Below, piece after piece: positions 24,464-32,776 of a DNA stretch of 64,000 nucleotides. The DNA comes from CAZGMN01 sp964645765 (GTDB lineage Bacteria; Acidobacteriota; Aminicenantia; Aminicenantales; Aminicenantaceae). The stretch spans positions 1 to 64,000 of the forward strand of contig CAZYBE010000011.1 in the NCBI GenBank assembly GCA_964645765.1, read 5' to 3'. How positions within the stretch are numbered: position 1 is the first letter of the stretch; each line of letters starts with the position of its first letter. Under the pieces are notes generated by a model. The model was not told the origin of the DNA and made no database searches. It worked only from the letters and a program-made list of their open reading frames with translations. The position numbers were made by a program, and so were the translations under genes.

Positions 24464-26566
24464 TTATTTTTTCTTGCCTTTCTCTTTTGGCAGGAAATTT
24501 TCCATCACCCAGATTTGTGGAAGTTCAGATTTGGGTGGACGGGAGGCAAAAGTGATGCGCCGTCCATCAGGATGAAAGCTCAGATGTTCCATCCTCTCCA
24601 TGGTCACGCCAAGGCTTTGAGGTGTGCCGCCTTCTGAAGGAATCCGCCTCAGCTCCCACTTTAAATCATCCTCAGGGTCTTCTGAAAAATATATATATTT
24701 ACCATCAGGACTCCAAGCAATATCAATAATCCAACGGCCTCCCTGCTTGAATCGATGCAGTTCTTTCAATTCTCCCCCTGCTGCAGGAACGACTTTCAAG
24801 ACACGTGTATTTTCTTCAGCTCGCATAAGCACAGCCAATTTCTTGCCATCCCGAGAAAGGGCTATACTATGATTGTCCTGAGGAGCATGTTCAAGCTCTT
24901 TCTCCTCTCCAGTCTCTATGTTCCTGAGTAAAACCTGAGTTAGATTTTTAGTCTCGTGGGCTCTGACATAAATGACCCACTTACCATCGTGTGAAATTTG
25001 TGGGGAATGAATATATTCTTTCCCCTCTGTCTTCATGAAAGAAGTCACTTGCCCAGTTTGGGCACTTATCAGAAAGATTCCACCGCCATCTCCGACAGTC
25101 GCTTTGGCAAAAATAGAGCGGCCATCAGGAGTCCAGCGGGGATAACCAAGGTTGAGTTCATAGGGGAGTTCACGAACTTGTCCGGATTCGACAGAATAAA
25201 TGCAAATGACATTTCGACGCTCCTGAGGTCCCCGCATTGAGCGGTAAACAAGATATTTTCCATCAGGCGACCAGTCAGGCGACATGTTGTGGCCTTCATA
25301 GGGAAGGGGTTCCTTTTCAGGCGGGGAAATTATCTTCCCTGATTCTGGGTCGAGTGTTGCTGTGTAAACATCATACAACAAACCAGGTGGAGTGTAATAA
25401 AAGGCGCCATCCTGAGTGATTCCCAGAGGCTCAATAAACCCTATATCACTCTTTAAAAGCAAGGGAGCAGCCTGAGGTTTTCCTTCATCGACTCGTATGA
25501 TCCAGGCGTCCATGGTTCCTGTTCGTTTGCTGGCAAAGAGGATATTCTTTCCATCCGGGGCCCAAGCGAGTAAGTAGTCGTGGGCTGGGTGTGGAACCAG
25601 GGGAATTTCTCGATTCCCATCAATGTCGAGCAAAAAGATATCATGCTCATAGCTGTCTTCTTTTGGTGGACAGTCATAGGCGAGGTAGCGTCCATCAGGA
25701 GACAATAATGCTTTAACATCATAGGGGGCGCGCACCATAATCTTTTTAAGAATGCGAACCGAGCCGTCAGCCACAGATACGAGCCCGAGCTCACACCCTT
25801 TCCCTCTAATGATTCCGACCAGAATGTATTTGCCGTCTGGGGACCAATCAACCGCAGCAACCCATTCTCCCTCTTTTCCTGGATACAGAATGCGAGGTTT
25901 TTTGTTGTCCATTCCAATGATGCGCAGCTCGGTGTAATCAGCCTTAACCCACTCGTAAACGAGTTGCTTGGAGTCTGGTGACCATCGCGAATTCAACGCA
26001 TATCCAGGGCTATCCCAAAGTTTTCTCTCGGTGAGCCTGAGTTTCTTTCCGGTGGCAATCTCTCTCACAGCGATGTCGCCTATTTCCCAGTCCACCTCTG
26101 AAAGGTACTTGCCGTCTGGAGAAACTTTTCCAAATCCACCCCACTCGGAGACTGTCCAGATCGGGTCAATTCTAAATTGCCCATAACCCTTTTCAACAAA
26201 ATTTTGCGCTTTTAAAAGAACAGAAAGTTTTTCTTTCGCCATTTTGACGGAATCGGCCTGCTCTGGATAATTGTCGATGACTTTTTGAAAAGCTTTTTGG
26301 GCATCTTTAAGACCTAACTTTTCATAGCAAATTCCAACTTGAAACTGTGCTTTTGCAGCTACTTTTCTGTTTTCGGGGAATTTGGTGATGACTTTAAGAA
26401 AGAGTTGAATCGCTCCCTGTAAATCTCCTTCTGCATCTTTCTTAAAGATTGCGGCTTCAAAGAGTTCCTCGGCTGACTCCTGAGAAAAAGCATGTTTCAG
26501 CGGGATAAAGAAAAAAATAATCCATAAAAAGACCAATAACCAAATTGAAATTTTTATTCGTCTCAT
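24464..26566 (-). CDS. Cassette 1: exported TPR + PD40 beta-propeller protein
   Basis: A 700-residue protein with a signal peptide (about 1-28, ending AFSQ). Residues 30-125 are tetratricopeptide repeats (AKAQFQVGICYEKLGL and AFQKVIDNYPEQA). Residues 145-690 hold about eleven PD40/TolB-like blades, each with an SPDGK-type motif such as DWSPDGKYILVG. It ends in IWVMENFLP plus a lysine tail. It is probably periplasmic or surface exposed and acts by binding; no enzyme motif is seen. GGGAGG precedes the ATG. It follows its regulator gene by 106 bp. Confidence 0.88.
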   Translation of the reverse strand: MRRIKISIWLLVFLWIIFFFIPLKHAFSQESAEELFEAAIFKKDAEGDLQGAIQLFLKVITKFPENRKVAAKAQFQVGICYEKLGLKDAQKAFQKVIDNYPEQADSVKMAKEKLSVLLKAQNFVEKGYGQFRIDPIWTVSEWGGFGKVSPDGKYLSEVDWEIGDIAVREIATGKKLRLTERKLWDSPGYALNSRWSPDSKQLVYEWVKADYTELRIIGMDNKKPRILYPGKEGEWVAAVDWSPDGKYILVGIIRGKGCELGLVSVADGSVRILKKIMVRAPYDVKALLSPDGRYLAYDCPPKEDSYEHDIFLLDIDGNREIPLVPHPAHDYLLAWAPDGKNILFASKRTGTMDAWIIRVDEGKPQAAPLLLKSDIGFIEPLGITQDGAFYYTPPGLLYDVYTATLDPESGKIISPPEKEPLPYEGHNMSPDWSPDGKYLVYRSMRGPQERRNVICIYSVESGQVRELPYELNLGYPRWTPDGRSIFAKATVGDGGGIFLISAQTGQVTSFMKTEGKEYIHSPQISHDGKWVIYVRAHETKNLTQVLLRNIETGEEKELEHAPQDNHSIALSRDGKKLAVLMRAEENTRVLKVVPAAGGELKELHRFKQGGRWIIDIAWSPDGKYIYFSEDPEDDLKWELRRIPSEGGTPQSLGVTMERMEHLSFHPDGRRITFASRPPKSELPQIWVMENFLPKEKGKKK

Positions 26567-26672
26567 CGCTTATCCTCCCTGTAAAAAATTGTTCACAGGA
26601 GAATGTTATCAAATCTTCTGGAACGAGTGGTTAAGCTTGTGTTGAGATTCAAATGCGTTTTGATTGCAATTA

Positions 26673-27353
26673 TTATCCTTGAAATTTGTACCCAACTCCC
26701 CTGATGCTGATGAGATGTCTTGGCTCTTCAGGATTTTTCTCTATTTTTTTTCTTAAATGGACGATATGCGGGTCTATCGTTCTGGGCGAGACAATAGCCT
26801 CTTTCCACGCTTCATCGAGTATCGCATCTCTGCTAACCACTTCTCCTCTGTGTTCGATGAAAAACTTAAGGAGCTTAAATTCGAGGGCTGTTAGATATAA
26901 CTTTTTTCCTGCTTTGAGAATTTCATGGCTCTTAAAATCTACAGATATGTCTCCAAATTTGTAAACGTCTCCGGTCTCCTCCTTCTGCTTAATCCTTCTT
27001 AAAATAGCTTTCACTCTGGCCACGAGTTCCCTTGAGCCGACAGGCTTGGTGACATAATCATCAGCGCCCAACTCCAATCCCATCACTTTATCCATCTCAT
27101 CTGTCTTTGCTGCTGTGAGCATCAGAATCGGCACGTTTTTGCCCGCCTCCCTGAGCTTCTTGCATACCTCGAAACCATTTAACTCTGGAAGCAGGATATC
27201 AAGGATGATCAACTGAAAGTCATGCTCCATTGCTTTCTTTAAACCTTCTTTCCCATCCATGGCAACAGAGACTTTATAGCCTTCGAATTCAAGGTCATCT
27301 TTCAATCCCATGAGAATGGCCTTGTCATCTTCGATTATTAAAATCTTTTCCAT
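26673..27353 (-). CDS. Cassette 1: OmpR/PhoB-family response regulator
   Basis: A 226-residue regulator. The receiver domain (1-120) has acidic residues E8-D9-D10, the phospho-acceptor D52 (LIILDILLP), the conserved Thr in LMLTA and Lys in VTKP. The C-terminal winged helix (about 130-226) ends in GVGYKF, typical of PhoB/OmpR proteins. It should be phosphorylated by the kinase encoded 21 bp upstream and then bind DNA as a dimer. Confidence 0.95.
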   Translation of the reverse strand: MEKILIIEDDKAILMGLKDDLEFEGYKVSVAMDGKEGLKKAMEHDFQLIILDILLPELNGFEVCKKLREAGKNVPILMLTAAKTDEMDKVMGLELGADDYVTKPVGSRELVARVKAILRRIKQKEETGDVYKFGDISVDFKSHEILKAGKKLYLTALEFKLLKFFIEHRGEVVSRDAILDEAWKEAIVSPRTIDPHIVHLRKKIEKNPEEPRHLISIRGVGYKFQG

Positions 27354-27374
27354 GTTACTCCCTTTTATACCCCT

Positions 27375-29501
27375 TTATGGCTTTACAGGAATTCTAATCG
27401 TGACTTTTGTCCCTTCCCCCACTCCACTCTCCAAAAGCACCTCACCTCGATGGGCTTGGACGATATGGCTGACTACAGTCAGGCCAATGCCGCTTCCTTT
27501 GATATTGCTATTGTGCACACTTTGAGTCCTGTAAAATTTTTCAAAAACCTTTTCTTGCTCGTCCTTGCTGATGCCTATTCCCTCGTCCTTTACCTCAAAA
27601 AAAATGTTTTTTTCATCAGACCGGGCACGAAGAAAGACATTTCTACTCTCGCCCGAGTATTTTACAGCATTATCAAGCAGATTAAAGAGAGCCCGGGAAA
27701 GCGCTTCTCTGTCTGCATTAACTCTAAGCATCTGTTTTGATATCTCGCTATTAATGACGAATCCCTGTGAAGCCACCTGTTCCTGGAAACGAGAAGCAAC
27801 ATCCCTTGCCAATTCAACGACATCTACCTCCTCAAACTTGTACTCTTTCATCCCGGCTTCGATCTTCGAGAAATCGAGAATATTTTCTATGAGCCTGCTC
27901 AAGCGCTCGCTTTCCGTGGTTATCGTCTCATAGTACTGTTGTTTTTTATCCTCCCCCTGGACCCGTCCTCTCTGAAGCATCTCCGATAAATAGCGGATCG
28001 AAGTTAAAGGCGTCCTGAATTCATGCGAAACAGTGGAGACAAAATCTGATTTTAGCCTTGCTAACTCCAGTTCTTTGGCTGTGCTCTTGATGGCCAGAAA
28101 TCCTCCAAAGAACAACGCGACTATTACGACCATGACAGAAAGAATATAGATATTCCTCCGCAGGTTAAATTGCCTTTTTGCAGACCCCCGCTCGGTTTGG
28201 TAGATACTTACTTTCCAAGGAGGGAAATCATCCTCAAAGCTCCTTGAAAAAGTTAATCGTGGGAGCGGGCTTTTCAGACGAGTCAAGTCTTCACCTGCTA
28301 TCTTTTTACCCTGCTCATTTTCTACCAAGATGTGCCAATCTTTTTTCAGCGGGAGCTTGGCTAAAATCGGAGGAAGTAGCTTTTCTGATAGGATGCCTGA
28401 GGCTATTTTCATGCCGAAGACTGAGCTCTCATTGACAGGAATACAGGAGATAAGATAATTCTCCTCTCCGATTGGCTCAGAAAGATGGGAGAAGCTTCCA
28501 GGACTTGGAGAAAGAGGCTTTCTCGTCTCAATAATTGGGATGAATTTCGCCATGATATTTTCTATGGTATTCATTCTTTTTAACTGCTCTTCCTCAACCT
28601 TCTTTAAGCTTTGCCACTTTTCCTGGATAACTTTGCCCTCCTTTGTTCCGTTGATATTGATATCTGTTATGGATTTTTCAATCATGTCTTTAATTTTATT
28701 CAAATAGAAATAAAACTGGCCTCGACTCAAAGGCCATCTGGATTCCAAAAGGCTGTTGTAAAATTCAAGAAATGATTCGACCGCTTTTATCTTCCTATCC
28801 ATCTTCCAATTAATGTTTCCTATTTGATATTGAGCTATTAGCCCGATTGGAACCCCATCTGAACTAAACCCATCCGGCCATTCTTTCAAAATCTTCTGAT
28901 ATGATTCGGCGGCCTTTATATAATTTCCAGACTTCTCGTAACACCGTCCAATACAATTCAACAATATGGCACGGGAGACACTATCAGAAGCAATATTTGT
29001 CAACGTTTGATAAGATTTTATTGCCTGAGGATAATCTCTTGTCTTGAATTCCAATGCCTCTGCTTCTTTGAAAAGTGGATTGGCCTCGACCTTGGTGCCA
29101 TACTCTTTTAATTCCTGGATTTCCCCTGATAGCAGGAAAAGCGGCTTGCGGATTGGAAAGACGACATTTCCTTTCTCTTTGACCAAGAAAATCTCATCGA
29201 CTATTTCCTCTTCATCCGCTATTTTTTTGCATAGTTCTTCAAAATCACCCTCTTGACTGATGATGCGAGAGCCTTGGACTTTCCGGATTATTCTATCCTC
29301 AGCCTCAAAGATAACTGCTCTAACCTGGTCAATAACAAGCCCTGCGGACCTCTGCTGTTCATCTTCTATCTCTTTCTCCCTGATTAGCTTTTCTCTCTCC
29401 GCTTCCCGGATAGCGAATATGGTCAGTATAAGGCTGAAGATAAATATTATCGCAGCGAAGAGTATTGTCGCTCTTCTCTGCCAGTTCAGTTTTATCTTCA
29501 T
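27375..29501 (-). CDS. Cassette 1: sensor histidine kinase with extracytoplasmic TPR-like domain
   Basis: A 708-residue kinase. TM1 is about 11-30. The large extracytoplasmic part (31-450) has TPR-like helices (about 145-215, NCIGRCYEKSGNYIKAAESYQKIL) flanked by beta segments, ending FEDDFPPWKVSIY before TM2 (about 457-477). The HisKA domain carries the phospho-acceptor H493 (SHEFRTPL). The ATPase domain has NLLDNAVKYS, DEGIGIS and GSGIGL. It leads the cassette operon. Unlike cassettes 2-5, I find no clear phased half-sites upstream. Confidence 0.93.
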   Translation of the reverse strand: MKIKLNWQRRATILFAAIIFIFSLILTIFAIREAEREKLIREKEIEDEQQRSAGLVIDQVRAVIFEAEDRIIRKVQGSRIISQEGDFEELCKKIADEEEIVDEIFLVKEKGNVVFPIRKPLFLLSGEIQELKEYGTKVEANPLFKEAEALEFKTRDYPQAIKSYQTLTNIASDSVSRAILLNCIGRCYEKSGNYIKAAESYQKILKEWPDGFSSDGVPIGLIAQYQIGNINWKMDRKIKAVESFLEFYNSLLESRWPLSRGQFYFYLNKIKDMIEKSITDININGTKEGKVIQEKWQSLKKVEEEQLKRMNTIENIMAKFIPIIETRKPLSPSPGSFSHLSEPIGEENYLISCIPVNESSVFGMKIASGILSEKLLPPILAKLPLKKDWHILVENEQGKKIAGEDLTRLKSPLPRLTFSRSFEDDFPPWKVSIYQTERGSAKRQFNLRRNIYILSVMVVIVALFFGGFLAIKSTAKELELARLKSDFVSTVSHEFRTPLTSIRYLSEMLQRGRVQGEDKKQQYYETITTESERLSRLIENILDFSKIEAGMKEYKFEEVDVVELARDVASRFQEQVASQGFVINSEISKQMLRVNADREALSRALFNLLDNAVKYSGESRNVFLRARSDEKNIFFEVKDEGIGISKDEQEKVFEKFYRTQSVHNSNIKGSGIGLTVVSHIVQAHRGEVLLESGVGEGTKVTIRIPVKP

Positions 29502-29887
29502 TTGGAAATAATCCTCAGCTCATTATTCAATATGATTTGTTTTCTTTGACAATTTGGACATTTGAACCCCGTTTCCGCTTCAAGAGCTTAATACAGGAAA
29601 AACCAATAGTCAATTCTATAACTCAATATCTCTTTCAACCAACTTAAGCTGAATTTCCTCTATGATGATGTGATGCAAGGACTTTTTTCTATTCTCTTCT
29701 CCTTTATTTAGGTCTTGTGGACCAAACTTGCACCGTCAAGTAAAACTCACACTCAAAGCATAGAGCATTTTTCAATAAGAAAGTGTTAAGGCCCTGTTTA
29801 GATTCTGTTGTGATTTGATTTCGTTTTTTTCAGAAGACTTAACAGAGCCCCTCTGTGCTCACTTAATTTATCCCGCTTAATCTTAAT
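29502..29887. other. Intergenic region between cassettes 1 and 2
   Basis: This 386-bp gap should contain the promoter of kinase 1, at its left end, and the 3' flank of propeller 2 at its right end. Bases 29827-29887 are a diverged duplicate of 24402-24463, including a decayed copy of the small membrane ORF. No other gene is seen. Confidence 0.6.
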
Positions 29888-31987
29888 TTATTTTTTCTTG
29901 CCTTTCTCTTTGGGCAGGAAGTTCTCCATGACCCAGACCTCGGACTTTTCATTCTGCGTCCTCGCAGTAAAGGCAATACGTCGACCGTCTGGGTGAGCAC
30001 GCAAATGCATCAACCTTGACATCGCTAAATCAAGCTTCTCAGGCTCGCCGCCTTTCACTGGCACGCGCCACAAATCGACCATGTCCTCACTTCCCTCACG
30101 TGTTTTTCCGTAGAGTATGTACTGCCCATCCCTCGCCCACGCAATCGTGCTGATGTCTTTGACTTGTATCAACTCCAGAGGCTCGCCGCCTGCGGTTGGA
30201 AGAAGCTTCACCACATTTCCCGCAGTAAAGGCTATTTGTCTACCATCCGGTGAAAGTACTATAAGATGACGGTCTGGGCTTTGGGAAAAGCGAAGAAGCT
30301 CCTTCTCAATGCCGGTTTCAACTTCGTAGCGTATGATCCGACGGGATTCCTTGCCTGACCGCATAAAGTAAACTATTTTTCCGTCAGGAGCCCCTTCAGG
30401 CGAAAATATGGCTTCGCCCTTATCCGAATCCGACTGGGCGATGACCTCAGCATCGCCTGTCTGAGCGTTGATAGCGAACAAAAACCACCATTTTCCCTTC
30501 TCGTTCGGTCCGATGGCGAGAATCGAGCGGCCATCAGGAGACCAGCGGATGTAGTGAAAGTTCAGGCCTCCAACATGCTTGGGAACCAATTCACGGATTT
30601 CATCTGTTCGAAAGGAGCGAATGAGCAAAACAACTCCTCCTCCTGCCACTTCCCCTCGTGACGAACGGCAGACCAGTTCCTGACCGTCGGGTGACCAACT
30701 GGGAGCGGAATTGAAGCCTTCATACTTCTGAACTGCCTTGATGGGAGAGGCCAGCACCTTGCCGGTCTCCGGGTCGATCGAGGCAACGTAGATGTCACTC
30801 CACCCAGAATAGATACCATAATACAAGGAGCCCTCTCGAGTGATGCCGAGTGGACGGAGATTTCCCATATCTGCCCTTACAAGCTCAGCATCTCCTTTGG
30901 GTTTCCCATCAGCAACATGAATGGCCCAAATGCCTATGCTTCCAGTGCGGTCACTCTTGAAAACCAACCCTTTCCCGTCAGGTGTCCAGCCGAGGACCAG
31001 ATCATCAGCCGGATGCTCAACGAGCGGTATTTGCCGGCTTCCGTCGGCGGCGAGGAGGAAAATATCGCGGTTTCTCAAGTCTTGCTGTTGAGGAAAGCTG
31101 TAAGCAATATATTTTCCATCAGGTGAAAGGCTCATCCTCAATCGGTCACCCGAACATGGCGCCAGTGATTTTACATCCTTGACAGATCCATCTTCCGTGG
31201 ATACAAACGCAATCTTTAGGGCTTGGCCCTGCATACTAAAAAAGGTCAGAATTTGCTTCCCGTCCCCAGACCAAGAGGCCGGCCATGGCCACTCTTCCTT
31301 GCTGGCGTAGAGGACTCGGGGTGCGGAGCCATCCATTCCTATGATTCGCAGTTCACCGAATCCTTCCTTATTCTGCCAGGTGTATGCGACTTGGCGACCG
31401 TCGGGAGAGAATATGGACTGGTAGGCCATCTCTCCGGCATTATAGGAAGCATCTTTGGTGATTAGGCGGTTTTCCCCTTTTTCAAGGTCGCGGACTCCAA
31501 GATTGCCATTCTCCCACCAGTTCACATAGGTGAGGTATCTGCCGTCTGGGGAAGGTGCTCCCATAAAATAGGAATCGATGGCGTCAGCCCAGACCTGGCG
31601 GATTCGGAATTCCTTTTCGCCTTTTTCGATTATTGCCTGCGCTCTCGACAAAACATCCAGCTTTTCACGCGCCACTCTTACTGCTTCGGCTTGCTCTGGA
31701 TAATTGTCGACTACCTTCTGAAAGGCTTGCTGGGCTTCTTCAAGACCTAACTTTTCATAGCAAAAGCCGATATACAGTTGAGATTTGGCTGCGTATTCTC
31801 TTTCTCCAGGATATTTCTGGATTAGCTCACTGAAGAGCTTGATGGCTTCATTCAGGTCGCCCTTTGTTTCCATGGCGAATTTCGCTTTCTCGAAAAGCAC
31901 TTTGTGCTCTGGAGAATTTTGAAGGCCAAAAGCCATCAGCGCAGCTGCTAAAACTGCGGTTGTGATAATAATTTTTTTTAAGTTCAT
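29888..31987 (-). CDS. Cassette 2: exported TPR + PD40 beta-propeller protein
   Basis: A 699-residue paralogue of propeller 1, with a signal peptide (about 1-22), TPRs (about 25-120, SQLYIGFCYEKLGLEEAQQAF cited as YIGFCYEKLGL) and PD40 blades with SPDGR/SPDGK motifs to about 680. It ends VWVMENFLPKEKGKKK, as in propeller 1. The DNA of the last codons and 3' flank is strikingly similar to propeller 1, so the two are probably the most recent duplicates. AGGAGG precedes the ATG. Phased half-sites lie at 32052-32089 upstream. Confidence 0.88.
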   Translation of the reverse strand: MNLKKIIITTAVLAAALMAFGLQNSPEHKVLFEKAKFAMETKGDLNEAIKLFSELIQKYPGEREYAAKSQLYIGFCYEKLGLEEAQQAFQKVVDNYPEQAEAVRVAREKLDVLSRAQAIIEKGEKEFRIRQVWADAIDSYFMGAPSPDGRYLTYVNWWENGNLGVRDLEKGENRLITKDASYNAGEMAYQSIFSPDGRQVAYTWQNKEGFGELRIIGMDGSAPRVLYASKEEWPWPASWSGDGKQILTFFSMQGQALKIAFVSTEDGSVKDVKSLAPCSGDRLRMSLSPDGKYIAYSFPQQQDLRNRDIFLLAADGSRQIPLVEHPADDLVLGWTPDGKGLVFKSDRTGSIGIWAIHVADGKPKGDAELVRADMGNLRPLGITREGSLYYGIYSGWSDIYVASIDPETGKVLASPIKAVQKYEGFNSAPSWSPDGQELVCRSSRGEVAGGGVVLLIRSFRTDEIRELVPKHVGGLNFHYIRWSPDGRSILAIGPNEKGKWWFLFAINAQTGDAEVIAQSDSDKGEAIFSPEGAPDGKIVYFMRSGKESRRIIRYEVETGIEKELLRFSQSPDRHLIVLSPDGRQIAFTAGNVVKLLPTAGGEPLELIQVKDISTIAWARDGQYILYGKTREGSEDMVDLWRVPVKGGEPEKLDLAMSRLMHLRAHPDGRRIAFTARTQNEKSEVWVMENFLPKEKGKKK

Positions 31988-32051
31988 GATGCTACCTCCT
32001 GGTGGTTATTTTTCCATTCACCAACAAAGTAGCTCTTTTTATCTTTAATGT

Positions 32052-32089
32052 TGTCAAACAAAAGTAAAAGAATGTAAAAGATTGTTATC
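32052..32089. promoter_or_regulatory. Phased half-sites upstream of propeller 2
   Basis: Half-sites with GT centred at 32053, 32064, 32074 and 32084 are spaced 11, 10 and 10 bp. The end of the array reads TGTAAAAGATTGTTATCA. The kinase 2 promoter has the same 11/10/10 spacing and nearly the same sequence. The array is 65-100 bp before the propeller start and touches the regulator stop codon. Confidence 0.6.
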
Positions 32090-32774
32090 AGCCCATGAAC
32101 CGGTATCCTGCTCCATAGACGGAAAAAATATGTTTGGGATGAGCTGGGTCTTCCTCGACCTTTTTCCTCAATTTCAGGATATGATTATCGATGGTTCGGG
32201 TTGTGGGAAACCTCTCATAGCCCCAGATTTTATCGAGCAAAGCCTCTCTGGTGACAACTTCGCCTCTATGCGCAATGAAGTACTTAAGAATCTCCACTTC
32301 AAGCGATGTCAGGTCAACTTCCTTGCCCTTGCGCCTGACTTTGAAATGAGAAAAATCAACTTCAACATCGCCAAAAGAATAAACGTCAGGGATTCTTTTC
32401 GCTTCCCTTTTCTCGCGCCGAAGGTGAGCCTTGACCCGTGCTAAAAGCTCGCGAATGCTGAAAGGTTTGGTTATATAATCATCGGCGCCGACCTCCAACC
32501 CTACCACCTTGTCAACCTCTCCCCCTTTGGCGGTGAGCATTATGATTGGGATATCCATGTTTTTCTGGCGAAGCTCCCGGCAGACTTCAAGGCCATCCAT
32601 CTTGGGGAGCATGATGTCAAGGATGATTAAATCCGGCCGTTCTTCCAAAGCTTTGCGAAGCCCTTCCTGGCCATCATAAGCCCAGGTCACCTCATATCCT
32701 TCGCCAGCCAGATTGAGTTTCAACCCTTTAACCAGGTCCTCTTCATCTTCGATAATCAATATCTTCTCTTTCAT
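32088..32774 (-). CDS. Cassette 2: OmpR/PhoB-family response regulator
   Basis: A 228-residue regulator with receiver acidic residues E9-D10-E11, phospho-acceptor D53 (IILDIMLP), Thr in MLTAKG and Lys in ITKP, then a winged helix ending GAGYRFMG. It starts 2 nt after the kinase 2 stop, so the two are translated as a pair. The predicted target is the half-site array on both sides of the operon. Confidence 0.95.
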   Translation of the reverse strand: MKEKILIIEDEEDLVKGLKLNLAGEGYEVTWAYDGQEGLRKALEERPDLIILDIMLPKMDGLEVCRELRQKNMDIPIIMLTAKGGEVDKVVGLEVGADDYITKPFSIRELLARVKAHLRREKREAKRIPDVYSFGDVEVDFSHFKVRRKGKEVDLTSLEVEILKYFIAHRGEVVTREALLDKIWGYERFPTTRTIDNHILKLRKKVEEDPAHPKHIFSVYGAGYRFMG

Positions 32775-32776
32775 TC

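Noticed and set aside
26567..29640. Phased TGT half-sites for cassette 1
   Set aside because: TTG/TGT words before kinase 1 are spaced 8-9 bp, out of helical phase, and none before propeller 1 repeats at 10-11 bp.
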